This document shows positions 1 through 4,754 of a stretch of 6,656 nucleotides of DNA, one piece after another (positions within the stretch are counted from its first letter, which is position 1; every line of letters starts with the position of its first letter). The position numbers and the translations under genes were made by a program. Source of the stretch: an uncultured Lachnospiraceae bacterium (GTDB lineage Bacteria; Bacillota; Clostridia; Lachnospirales; Lachnospiraceae); the NCBI GenBank assembly GCA_946413945.1, contig CAMKMR010000100.1, positions 1 through 6,656 on the forward strand, given 5' to 3'. A model generated the notes under the pieces. It had not been told where the DNA came from, did no database searches, and saw only the letters and a list, made by a program, of their open reading frames with translations.

Positions 1-11
1 TGATACTATAG

Positions 12-54
12 GTTAACATAAAAATGGACCATAGCCTCCGGGACTATGGTCCAT
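12..54. repeat. Palindromic repeat element, copy 1 (right arm incomplete)
   Basis: Arms ATGGACCATAG (24-34) and CTATGGTCCAT (44-54) are perfect inverted repeats around a 9-nt loop. The stretch matches 4573-4615 at 41 of 43 positions. Unlike copy 2, the right arm stops at 54 and runs straight into the ribosome binding site of the next gene. A T tract therefore follows the hairpin only when it is read on the minus strand. It may be a minus-strand terminator, a 5'-UTR hairpin of the downstream mRNA, or a degraded copy of a dispersed element. The repeat itself is directly visible; its function is not. Confidence 0.75.
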
Positions 55-68
55 AATGAGGGGAGAAT

Positions 69-455
69 ATGAAGATAGAACATATTGCAATGTATGTAAA
101 TAAGTTGGAGGCGGCCAGGGATTTCTTTGTGAGATTCTTAGGCGGTGTTTCAAATGATGGATATCATAATAAAAAAACTGGTTTTAGATCTTACTTTATT
201 TCATTTGATGATGGCGCGAGGCTTGAAATAATGAATAAGCCAGATCTTTTGGATGATGTGAAAAATCTGAATAGAACCGGATATGCCCATATCGCTTTTT
301 CAGTTGGATCTAAAGAAGCAGTTGATGATCTGACCCAGAAGATAAGTGATGCTGGGTATAGTGTCATTTCCGGTCCGAGAACAACAGGCGATGGTTACTA
401 TGAATCATGCATTGTGGCAATTGAAGGTAACCAGATAGAGATCACAGCATCATAG
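69..455 (+). CDS. VOC superfamily protein (glyoxalase/bleomycin-resistance fold)
   Basis: This 128-residue protein has the two beta-alpha-beta-beta-beta modules of the vicinal oxygen chelate fold, at about 1-56 and 70-128. The four positions that bind the metal in glyoxalase I-like members are all present: His5 (IEHIAMYV), Glu53 (ARLEIM), His74 (GYAHIAFSV) and Glu124 (NQIEITAS). A metal-dependent cytosolic lyase, isomerase or ligand-binding role is therefore likely. The length is normal for a single-chain VOC protein that dimerises. The ATG follows AGGGGAG (59-65) with 3 nt between. The family covers lactoylglutathione lyases, methylmalonyl-CoA epimerases, thiol transferases and antibiotic-binding proteins, and the sequence does not settle the substrate. 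No terminator follows it, so some readthrough into the next gene is possible. Confidence 0.85.
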   Translation: MKIEHIAMYVNKLEAARDFFVRFLGGVSNDGYHNKKTGFRSYFISFDDGARLEIMNKPDLLDDVKNLNRTGYAHIAFSVGSKEAVDDLTQKISDAGYSVISGPRTTGDGYYESCIVAIEGNQIEITAS

Positions 456-467
456 TTATCCCATTTA

Positions 468-495
468 TTGTTGTGTTTCACGCTCGATTTATAAT
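468..495 (+). promoter_or_regulatory. Candidate sigma-A promoter of the SUKH-like gene
   Basis: A perfect -10 box TATAAT (490-495) lies 16 bp after a weak -35 TTGTTG (468-473). It is in the 91-bp gap between the VOC gene and the next start codon. This suggests separate expression of the SUKH-like gene. Confidence 0.5.
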
Positions 496-546
496 AAAAT
501 AAATGCAGGGTGCACACACTCAATATGAAAATATTGGAGGATTAAA

Positions 547-1152
547 ATGTTATACGATAAGACAAACCTTCCTGAAGACTTGAAAATGTATCTTCGAGAG
601 ATTTACAGCAACGAGGAATTAAATGATGTTTTTTATGACTGTGATATCGAAATCTATGATGAAGACGCAGTTAAGGATTTTGAAGATGATGAGGTCTGGC
701 TGGATGATCTGATGGGACCTGGAGATTCAAGTTATACGAATTTAAAGCCATTTGCCCGTGATGGGAGCGGCGCTTTGTGGGTTCTTATAGATGACAAAAT
801 GATTGCTTATATCGGAACTGAAGGTGAGTGTGGTTTCGTCGCAAGAAATATTCATGAATTTATGAATATAGTATCTGTGTGGGGCGGATACATTTGTGAT
901 TACTGGGAAAAAGAGATTTTGAAAAATAAGGATAAATTCTATGAAGTCATGAATGACCCTGACAGACTTGCTGACTATGATTTTATTGAAAGTCATAAAA
1001 GGGTGTTTAAACCCTTCATTGAAAAACATGGATTTACAAAAGATATCTATGAAATGGCTTTGGCCGGCATGTCAGTTGAACCTGTTTTTGAAGTGAAGGC
1101 TACATCTGATGAATATGTTGATTCTGAACCATTGGTAAGAGAAGATTATTGA
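547..1152 (+). CDS. SUKH/SMI1-KNR4-like protein, possible orphan immunity protein
   Basis: This acidic 201-residue protein has no signal peptide and no membrane segment. Its core at about 66-110 reads PFARDGSGALWVLIDD, then IAYIGTEGECGFVARNIHEFM. That resembles the SUKH (SMI1/KNR4) hallmark of an F-A-x-D-G-x-G turn followed by V-x-x-x-G-x-E-G-E and an A-x-x-x-x-E-F helix. Bacterial SUKH proteins are best known as immunity proteins that neutralise nuclease and other toxins of polymorphic toxin systems, though many stand alone. No toxin gene lies beside this one, so the partner is unknown. The ATG follows GGAGG (536-540) with a 6-nt spacer. It has its own candidate promoter and a strong terminator, so it is probably monocistronic. 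The family call comes from motif resemblance only and could be wrong. Confidence 0.6.
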   Translation: MLYDKTNLPEDLKMYLREIYSNEELNDVFYDCDIEIYDEDAVKDFEDDEVWLDDLMGPGDSSYTNLKPFARDGSGALWVLIDDKMIAYIGTEGECGFVARNIHEFMNIVSVWGGYICDYWEKEILKNKDKFYEVMNDPDRLADYDFIESHKRVFKPFIEKHGFTKDIYEMALAGMSVEPVFEVKATSDEYVDSEPLVREDY

Positions 1153-1158
1153 AAATTA

Positions 1159-1190
1159 AGAGGCAGGCGTATGATTTACGCCTGCCTTTA
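1159..1190 (+). terminator. Intrinsic terminator after the SUKH-like gene
   Basis: An 11-bp perfect stem, AGGCAGGCGTA (1161-1171) with TACGCCTGCCT (1177-1187), has a 5-nt loop and begins 8 nt after the stop codon. Only a short T run (1187-1189) follows, so the stem is strong but the U tract is modest. Confidence 0.75.
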
Positions 1191-1243
1191 TGTATCTAAT
1201 GTCGGCCGATATATGTATGTTTAACCAGGAATCCAGGCGGCAT

Positions 1244-1358
1244 TAAATCTTGGATGATCACAGGGGCAACAATTGGTTGCGTGCAAAAAAAAGCTGCCCA
1301 GTAAATCTTGGATAATTACAGGGGCAACAGCTGGTTGCGTGCAAAAAAACGCCGCCCA
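1244..1358. repeat. Two tandem 57-bp repeat units with an internal dyad
   Basis: Units at 1244-1300 and 1302-1358 (58-bp period) agree at 51 of 57 positions. Each contains GCAAC-N5-GTTGC (1266-1280 and 1324-1338) followed by a run of 7-8 A. The centres differ as CAATTG versus CAGCTG, both palindromes. No ORF with a ribosome binding site is seen across 1153-1452, which otherwise holds only the upstream terminator and a small dyad. The units may be operators for the downstream HTH protein, copies of a small element, or structured RNA. Nothing decides between these. Confidence 0.8.
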
Positions 1359-1382
1359 TATTAAAATTTAATGCATAAGATG

Positions 1383-1399
1383 CTGATAAAAAATATCAG
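1383..1399. promoter_or_regulatory. Small dyad upstream of the HTH-zinc-ribbon gene
   Basis: CTGATA (1383-1388) and TATCAG (1394-1399) are perfect inverted repeats around five A residues, 54 bp before the start codon. The size and position suit an autoregulatory operator for an Xre-type protein. No convincing -35/-10 pair was found beside it, so the call is tentative. Confidence 0.3.
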
Positions 1400-1452
1400 T
1401 AAAGACAATCATCAAGAATACAAAAGCATCAGGAATGTACAGGAGGGACAAT

Positions 1453-2217
1453 ATGGAAACAAAAAGTATTTTATATAACCTTAGGACTAAAAATGGTCTG
1501 TCGCAGGATGAGTTGGCGGAGAAAGTCTTCGTTACAAGGCAGGCAGTTTCACGTTGGGAAAATGGCGAAACTGTACCAAATACAGAAACATTGAAACAAC
1601 TTTCAAAACTGTATAATGTTTCAATCAACACGCTGTTGGGGCTGCCTCATAAACTCATTTGCCAGTGCTGCGGAATGCCGCTGGAGGATGAAATCATGGG
1701 AAGAAATGAGGACGGATCAATAAATGAGGATTATTGCAAATGGTGCTATGCAGATGGAACTTACACCTACAGTAATCTGGATGATCTGATAGAGGTTTGC
1801 ATTCCTCATATGGTAAATGCTGATTTCACAGAGGAGCAGGCGAGAGAGTATCTTAAAATGACTCTGCCTAATTTGGATTACTGGAAAAGATATGATGAAC
1901 TCGGGGATGGCGGAAAGTTTGAGGAGTTTAAGCAGAAGCTGATAAATGAGATAAATGAACTTCATATCGACGGTATGCCAAAACTCACAAAGTTAAATGC
2001 TCTTGTGGGAAAATATGTCAATCTGGAATATAGACTCCCAAGTGGACTTAATGTGAAATTTCTGGATGATCAGGTCACATATCTTGGAAATCAGCTGGAA
2101 TCAGAGATCGTAGATGGGCTTTGTTTTGGAGTCATTGCTAATATGGATTTCATTTTAATCTGCACCTATGAGGAAGAAGGAAAAAATCCAGAGTTGATAA
2201 TGTATAAGAAGAGATGA
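1453..2217 (+). CDS. Xre-family HTH regulator fused to a zinc ribbon
   Basis: The 254-residue protein starts with an HTH_3/Xre DNA-binding domain at about 5-62. It carries the typical LSQDELAEKVFVTRQAVSRWENG core and a closing P-x-x-x-x-L-x-x-L-x-x-x-Y segment. A putative zinc ribbon follows at about 69-105: Cys70 and Cys73 in CQCCGMPL, and Cys95 and Cys98 in YCKWCYADG. This matches the small zinc-ribbon family often written CxxCGMP...YCxxCY. The segment at 110-175 is helical and charged, and the C-terminal 75 residues are of unrecognised type. An ATG 18 nt upstream is open in the same frame, but AGGAGG (1441-1446) with a 6-nt spacer clearly serves 1453. The protein probably acts as a cytosolic transcription regulator, perhaps sensing metal or redox state through the cysteines; that last point is inference. 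Confidence 0.85.
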   Translation: METKSILYNLRTKNGLSQDELAEKVFVTRQAVSRWENGETVPNTETLKQLSKLYNVSINTLLGLPHKLICQCCGMPLEDEIMGRNEDGSINEDYCKWCYADGTYTYSNLDDLIEVCIPHMVNADFTEEQAREYLKMTLPNLDYWKRYDELGDGGKFEEFKQKLINEINELHIDGMPKLTKLNALVGKYVNLEYRLPSGLNVKFLDDQVTYLGNQLESEIVDGLCFGVIANMDFILICTYEEEGKNPELIMYKKR

Positions 2218-2296
2218 TATGTTATGAACACAGCGCGTAGGAAATGAGAAATAATGTTATGACATTGAGAACTGGCGGAAATATAAAAAATTTATA

Positions 2297-2325
2297 TTGA
2301 CAATGAGTTGTCTGTTAATTATACT
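2297..2325 (+). promoter_or_regulatory. Near-consensus sigma-A promoter driving the GNAT leader
   Basis: TTGACA (2297-2302) and TATACT (2320-2325) are separated by exactly 17 bp. An AT-rich dyad AATATAAA/TTTATATT (2280-2298) lies immediately upstream, like an UP element. A second dyad GACAA-N4-TTGTC (2299-2312) overlaps the -35 box and spacer and could bind a repressor. Transcription should start near 2332, about 230 nt before the GNAT start codon. Confidence 0.85.
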
Positions 2326-2357
2326 CATAAAATATTATTTTCAGAAAGCGAGACATT

Positions 2358-2468
2358 ATGGGAAATCTTATTCTTGTCACAGTGCATATGGTAAAACCAC
2401 AATCCGTGAACGTCCTTCAGGGGTTTGTTTTTGATATGCATGATGAGGATAGGGGAAGCTGTAAGTAA
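2358..2468 (+). CDS. Possible 36-residue leader peptide
   Basis: An ATG-initiated ORF of 36 codons starts about 26 nt after the predicted transcription start. It begins MGNLILVTVHMV and ends DEDRGSCK. Only a weak purine-rich site (AAGCGAGA, 2345-2352) precedes it. No family was recognised and there is no run of a regulatory amino acid. Codons 28-31 cover the antiterminator segment 2441-2448, and the stop lies inside the nested hairpin, which is the arrangement expected of a translated leader. It may equally be a chance ORF or a gene remnant. Confidence 0.35.
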   Translation: MGNLILVTVHMVKPQSVNVLQGFVFDMHDEDRGSCK

Positions 2469-2502
2469 TAATTTTAGCTTTATTAAATGATACCGTTAAC
2501 AT

Positions 2503-2542
2503 AGCCTCATCAAGCGAAATGTTTGATGAGGCTTATTTTTTT
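2503..2542 (+). terminator. Intrinsic terminator directly upstream of the GNAT gene
   Basis: AGCCTCATCAA (2503-2513) and TTGATGAGGCT (2523-2533) form a perfect 11-bp stem with a 9-nt loop, followed by TA and seven T residues (2536-2542). Only 2 nt separate the T run from AAGGAGG (2545-2551). With no room for a promoter after it, the GNAT gene depends on readthrough. Confidence 0.85.
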
Positions 2543-2558
2543 ACAAGGAGGCTCTGAC

Positions 2559-3110
2559 ATGAAGATTAAAGAACAAAGATTTATATTACCTGACGGCTGC
2601 GAGGTTACCATTAAGAGTGCTGGCCCAGAGGATGCAATGAAGATAAAACTTCATAGAGAAGCAACTGCGGGGGAGACTCATTTTATGGCAAGGGAACCGG
2701 AAGATGGGCAGATTGATCTTCAGCTGATAAGAGCGGGGATTTGCAGTATTTCCGAAAGTGACAGGGATTTTTTAGTCAGTGCTTTTATCGGCGACGAGCT
2801 GATCGGTGATCTTGGGGTGACTCTAGTAAGGCCGCATTTAAAATATCTTCATCGAGCCTACCTGGGAATGTCAATCCGCGAGGCTTATACGGGGATGGGG
2901 CTTGGAAGCTTTATGATGAAGGTTGCGCTGGAGCAGGCAAAGGAAAATGGATTTGAGCAGGTTGAACTTGGCGTGTACAGCGATAATGACAGAGCAAGGC
3001 ACATGTATGAGAAAATGGGCTTTAAGGAATACGGAAAGAATCCGAGGGCATTCAAGCTTAAGGATGGCACATATAGGGATGAGATCATTATGGCAAATAT
3101 CTTTGAGTAA
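2559..3110 (+). CDS. GNAT family N-acetyltransferase
   Basis: This 183-residue protein should transfer an acetyl group from acetyl-CoA to an unidentified amine. It shows the GNAT core: motif A at about 101-120 (YLGMSIREAYTGMGLGSFMM), with the G-M-G-L-G pyrophosphate-binding loop, and motif B at about 135-156 (VELGVYSDNDRARHMYEKMGF), with the classic N-x-x-A-x-x-x-Y-x-x-x-G-F pattern. The N-terminal 70 residues should form the substrate side. The start at 2559 is chosen because AAGGAGG (2545-2551) lies 7 nt before it; an upstream TTG in frame lies inside the terminator stem. Expression probably depends on readthrough of that terminator. It is followed closely by a second GNAT gene (58-nt gap). 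Family members include ribosomal-protein, polyamine and antibiotic acetyltransferases, and the substrate cannot be read from the sequence. Confidence 0.88.
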   Translation: MKIKEQRFILPDGCEVTIKSAGPEDAMKIKLHREATAGETHFMAREPEDGQIDLQLIRAGICSISESDRDFLVSAFIGDELIGDLGVTLVRPHLKYLHRAYLGMSIREAYTGMGLGSFMMKVALEQAKENGFEQVELGVYSDNDRARHMYEKMGFKEYGKNPRAFKLKDGTYRDEIIMANIFE

Positions 3111-3168
3111 AGAGCCTGAATCAACGGCCTTACGGTAAATGAAAAAATGTGTAAAGGAGATCAACAAT

Positions 3169-3687
3169 ATGAAGCGTGAACTTGAAACAGATAGATTAAT
3201 TCTTAGAACAGTAACAACTGACGATGCAGAGGCGATATTTAAGTGGACATCAGATCCTGACGTAAATACATTTATGAATTATACAGTCCATGAAAGTGTA
3301 GATTTCACAAGGGAATGGATTAAAACAAGAAATATTGATGGGGCGGCTGAATTTGATCTGGGATTTGTTTTAAAAGAAACAGGTGAGATGATCGGAATGG
3401 GAGGACTATTTTATAAAAAGGATATAGATGCCTGGGAGATTGGCTATAATCTTAGAAAAGATTACTGGGGAAAAGGGCTGGTTCCAGAGGCGATACGTGC
3501 ACTTATCGATTATGTAGATAAAGAAAAAGGCGTGCGTGCCATTGTAGGTGAATTTGCTGTTGATAATAATAAGAGCAGGCGTGTAATGGAAAAGCTTGGT
3601 ATGACTTACTGGAAAGACAGCAAGTATTCTAAAATGGATGGAAGCAAAACATTTGAAGCGCGCGTATATAGGAGAGAACTAAAGTAA
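3169..3687 (+). CDS. RimJ/RimL-like GNAT acetyltransferase
   Basis: The protein has 172 residues and opens with the typical LETDRLILRTVTTDDAEAIF strand-helix of the Acetyltransf_3 (RimJ/RimL-type) group. Motif A is at about 90-115 (EIGYNLRKDYWGKGLVPEA) with the acetyl-CoA loop Y-W-G-K-G-L, and motif B is near 130-146 (VDNNKSRRVMEKLGM). These enzymes acetylate protein N-termini, for example ribosomal proteins, or small amines including some antibiotics; the substrate here is unknown. An ATG 30 nt upstream is in frame, but AAAGGAG (3153-3159) with a 9-nt spacer and the family's usual N-terminus both favour 3169. No promoter or terminator separates it from the preceding GNAT gene, so co-transcription is likely. 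Its last codons resemble the fossil that follows it. Confidence 0.88.
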   Translation: MKRELETDRLILRTVTTDDAEAIFKWTSDPDVNTFMNYTVHESVDFTREWIKTRNIDGAAEFDLGFVLKETGEMIGMGGLFYKKDIDAWEIGYNLRKDYWGKGLVPEAIRALIDYVDKEKGVRAIVGEFAVDNNKSRRVMEKLGMTYWKDSKYSKMDGSKTFEARVYRRELK

Positions 3688-3689
3688 GA

Positions 3690-3758
3690 GAAAGTCAGTA
3701 TTCTATATTTGTTGGAAGTAAAACATTTGAGGTACGTATATTTAGAAAGGGGAGCTGC
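3690..3758 (+). pseudogene. Fossil C-terminus of a third RimJ-like acetyltransferase
   Basis: Read in its own frame, 3690-3746 encodes ESQYSIFVGSKTFEVRIFR. The end of the preceding GNAT gene (3616-3672) encodes DSKYSKMDGSKTFEARVYR. Eleven of 19 residues match, and 42 of 57 bases match at a 74-bp offset. Many differences are third-codon-position changes (AGC/AGT, GAA/GAG, CGC/CGT), so the two copies diverged while both coded for protein. The rest of the gene is missing. A deletion or recombination within a former tandem pair of GNAT genes is the simplest reading. Confidence 0.7.
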
Positions 3759-3759
3759 T

Positions 3760-4548
3760 ATGATCATTGAAAATATTGATAAGGGAAAGGCATTTGACTG
3801 GGGAAAAACTTCCGCAGATTATGCAAAATTTAGGGACATTTATCCACAGACGTTTTATGACATGATATTGGAACTGGGGCTTTGCAAGGATGGACAGAAG
3901 GTTTTGGATCTAGGTACTGGAACCGGCGTTCTTCCAAGAAATATGTATAAGTACGGCGCCAAATGGACTGCTGCGGATGTTTCAGAAAATCAGATTCAGC
4001 AGGCGAAGCTACTTGCAAGTGAATCGGATATGGATATAGATTTCTTTGTGGCAGGAGCTGAGAAAGTATCATTTCCGGATGATACATTTGATGTGATAAC
4101 TGCATGTCAGTGCATCTGGTATTTTAACCATGACATAACCGCGCCGCAGTTTGCAAAGATGCTGAAAAAGGGCGGGAAATTCTTGATTCTTTACATGGGA
4201 TGGCTTCCGTTCGAGGATGAGATTGCAGGAAAAAGCGAAGAGATCATTTTAAAATATAATCCTAACTGGACAGGCTGCGGGGATAAGGTTCATCCGGTTC
4301 TGGTTCCGGAGCAGTACCTGGAGTTTTTTACTTTAAAGATCAGGAAGGAAGTAAGAGTGGACATTCCATTTTCAAGAGAGGGATGGCATGGACGAATGAG
4401 GGCCTGCAGAGGCGTTGGCGCATCTATGACAGGGAACACACTTGCAGCGTGGGACAAGGAACATATGGATATGCTGGAAAATAATGCTACAGAGAACTTC
4501 CTAGTGAAACATTATATATCAATCGCAGAGCTGGAGGTTTTAAAATAA
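3760..4548 (+). CDS. Class I SAM-dependent methyltransferase
   Basis: This 262-residue cytosolic enzyme has a Rossmann-type methyltransferase domain at about 20-165. Motif I is VLDLGTGTGVLPRNM (48-62), the acidic residue that holds the ribose is Asp73 in AADVSENQ, the post-II loop is AGAEKVSFPDDTFD (98-111), and KMLKKGGKFLI forms the motif IV/V strand. It resembles the UbiE/Methyltransf_11 group of small-molecule methyltransferases. The C-terminal 90 residues (PNWTGCGDKVHPVLVPEQY onward) should form a substrate cap and give no substrate clue. The ATG at 3760 follows AAAGGGGAG with a 5-nt spacer; an upstream in-frame TTG lies within the GNAT fossil and is unlikely. It is probably the last gene of the GNAT transcription unit, ended by the terminator at 4571-4629. 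Confidence 0.85.
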   Translation: MIIENIDKGKAFDWGKTSADYAKFRDIYPQTFYDMILELGLCKDGQKVLDLGTGTGVLPRNMYKYGAKWTAADVSENQIQQAKLLASESDMDIDFFVAGAEKVSFPDDTFDVITACQCIWYFNHDITAPQFAKMLKKGGKFLILYMGWLPFEDEIAGKSEEIILKYNPNWTGCGDKVHPVLVPEQYLEFFTLKIRKEVRVDIPFSREGWHGRMRACRGVGASMTGNTLAAWDKEHMDMLENNATENFLVKHYISIAELEVLK

Positions 4549-4570
4549 AAAGCATAGTTAAATAATATAC

Positions 4571-4629
4571 AAGTTGACATAAAAATGGACCATAGCCCCC
4601 GGGACTATGGTCCATTTTTATGTCAACTT
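4571..4629. terminator. Perfect 25-bp-arm inverted repeat, likely bidirectional terminator (repeat copy 2)
   Basis: Arms 4571-4595 and 4605-4629 are exact reverse complements around the 9-nt loop CCCCCGGGA. The inner stem ATGGACCATAG/CTATGGTCCAT is flanked by AAAAA on the left and TTTTT on the right, the usual form of a bidirectional intrinsic terminator, 22 nt after the methyltransferase stop. The left 43 bp also occur at 12-54, so it is a dispersed repeat as well. The TTGACA inside the arm has no -10 partner at proper spacing. Confidence 0.8.
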
Positions 4630-4663
4630 AACAGACGGTTGTTAAAACTCTAAATTTACGTTG

Positions 4664-4692
4664 TTGTGGGGAAGGGCTTGATGCTTTAAAAT
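4664..4692 (+). promoter_or_regulatory. Weak candidate promoter of the HTH-TPR gene
   Basis: TTGTGG (4664-4669) and TAAAAT (4687-4692) are 17 bp apart in the only gap between the terminator and the HTH-TPR gene. A dyad GAAAC-N9-GTTTC (4707-4725) lies just downstream and could be an autoregulatory operator. Both are weak matches. Confidence 0.35.
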
Positions 4693-4754
4693 GAACCTTG
4701 TCAGTTGAAACTGAAGCTTCGTTTCTTCAAAATATAAAAAGGAGAATACGTAAA

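Larger units (their letters stand above)
2332..2558 (+). promoter_or_regulatory. Candidate attenuator leader of the GNAT operon
   Basis: The leader runs from the inferred transcription start to the GNAT start codon, with an intrinsic terminator (2503-2542) just before the ribosome binding site. The terminator 5' arm can instead pair upstream. Positions 2441-2448 (TGATGAGG) are exactly complementary to 2505-2512. Past one A-A mismatch the pairing extends to 2437-2439 with 2514-2516. A hairpin AAGCT (2456-2460)/AGCTT (2476-2480) nests inside. The two folds exclude each other. The upstream partner falls inside a possible 36-codon ORF, so ribosome position could choose the fold. No known riboswitch or T-box signature was recognised. 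Confidence 0.5.

Noticed and set aside
742..1029. Minus-strand ORF of 95 codons within the SUKH-like gene
   Set aside because: It lies wholly inside a well-supported + strand gene with a good ribosome binding site. Its translation shows no family motif. Other minus-strand ORFs (1368-1631, 1717-1965, 2871-3167, 3830-4105, 5173-5454, 6097-6300) were rejected for the same reasons.
1244..1358. CRISPR-like array
   Set aside because: Only two units are present, nearly adjacent (1-bp gap) with no unique spacers, and no cas gene is visible.
2219..2262. Direct repeat ATGTTATGA at 2219-2227 and 2254-2262
   Set aside because: Nine bases in AT-rich DNA is within chance expectation, and no structure or ORF is linked to it.
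2332..2558. T-box or known metabolite riboswitch in the GNAT leader
   Set aside because: No T-box consensus (TGGNACCGCG-like) and no signature of a riboswitch class I know was found. A generic attenuator is as far as the sequence supports.
2923..3138. Second-frame + strand ORF inside the first GNAT gene
   Set aside because: It overlaps the conserved motif A/B region of the GNAT in another frame, has no ribosome binding site and shows no recognisable domain.
4574..4579. TTGACA as a -35 box within the palindromic repeat
   Set aside because: At 16-18 bp downstream lies the GC-rich hairpin loop CCCCCGGGA and no -10-like box. Copy 1 has TTAACA at this position, so the match is likely accidental.
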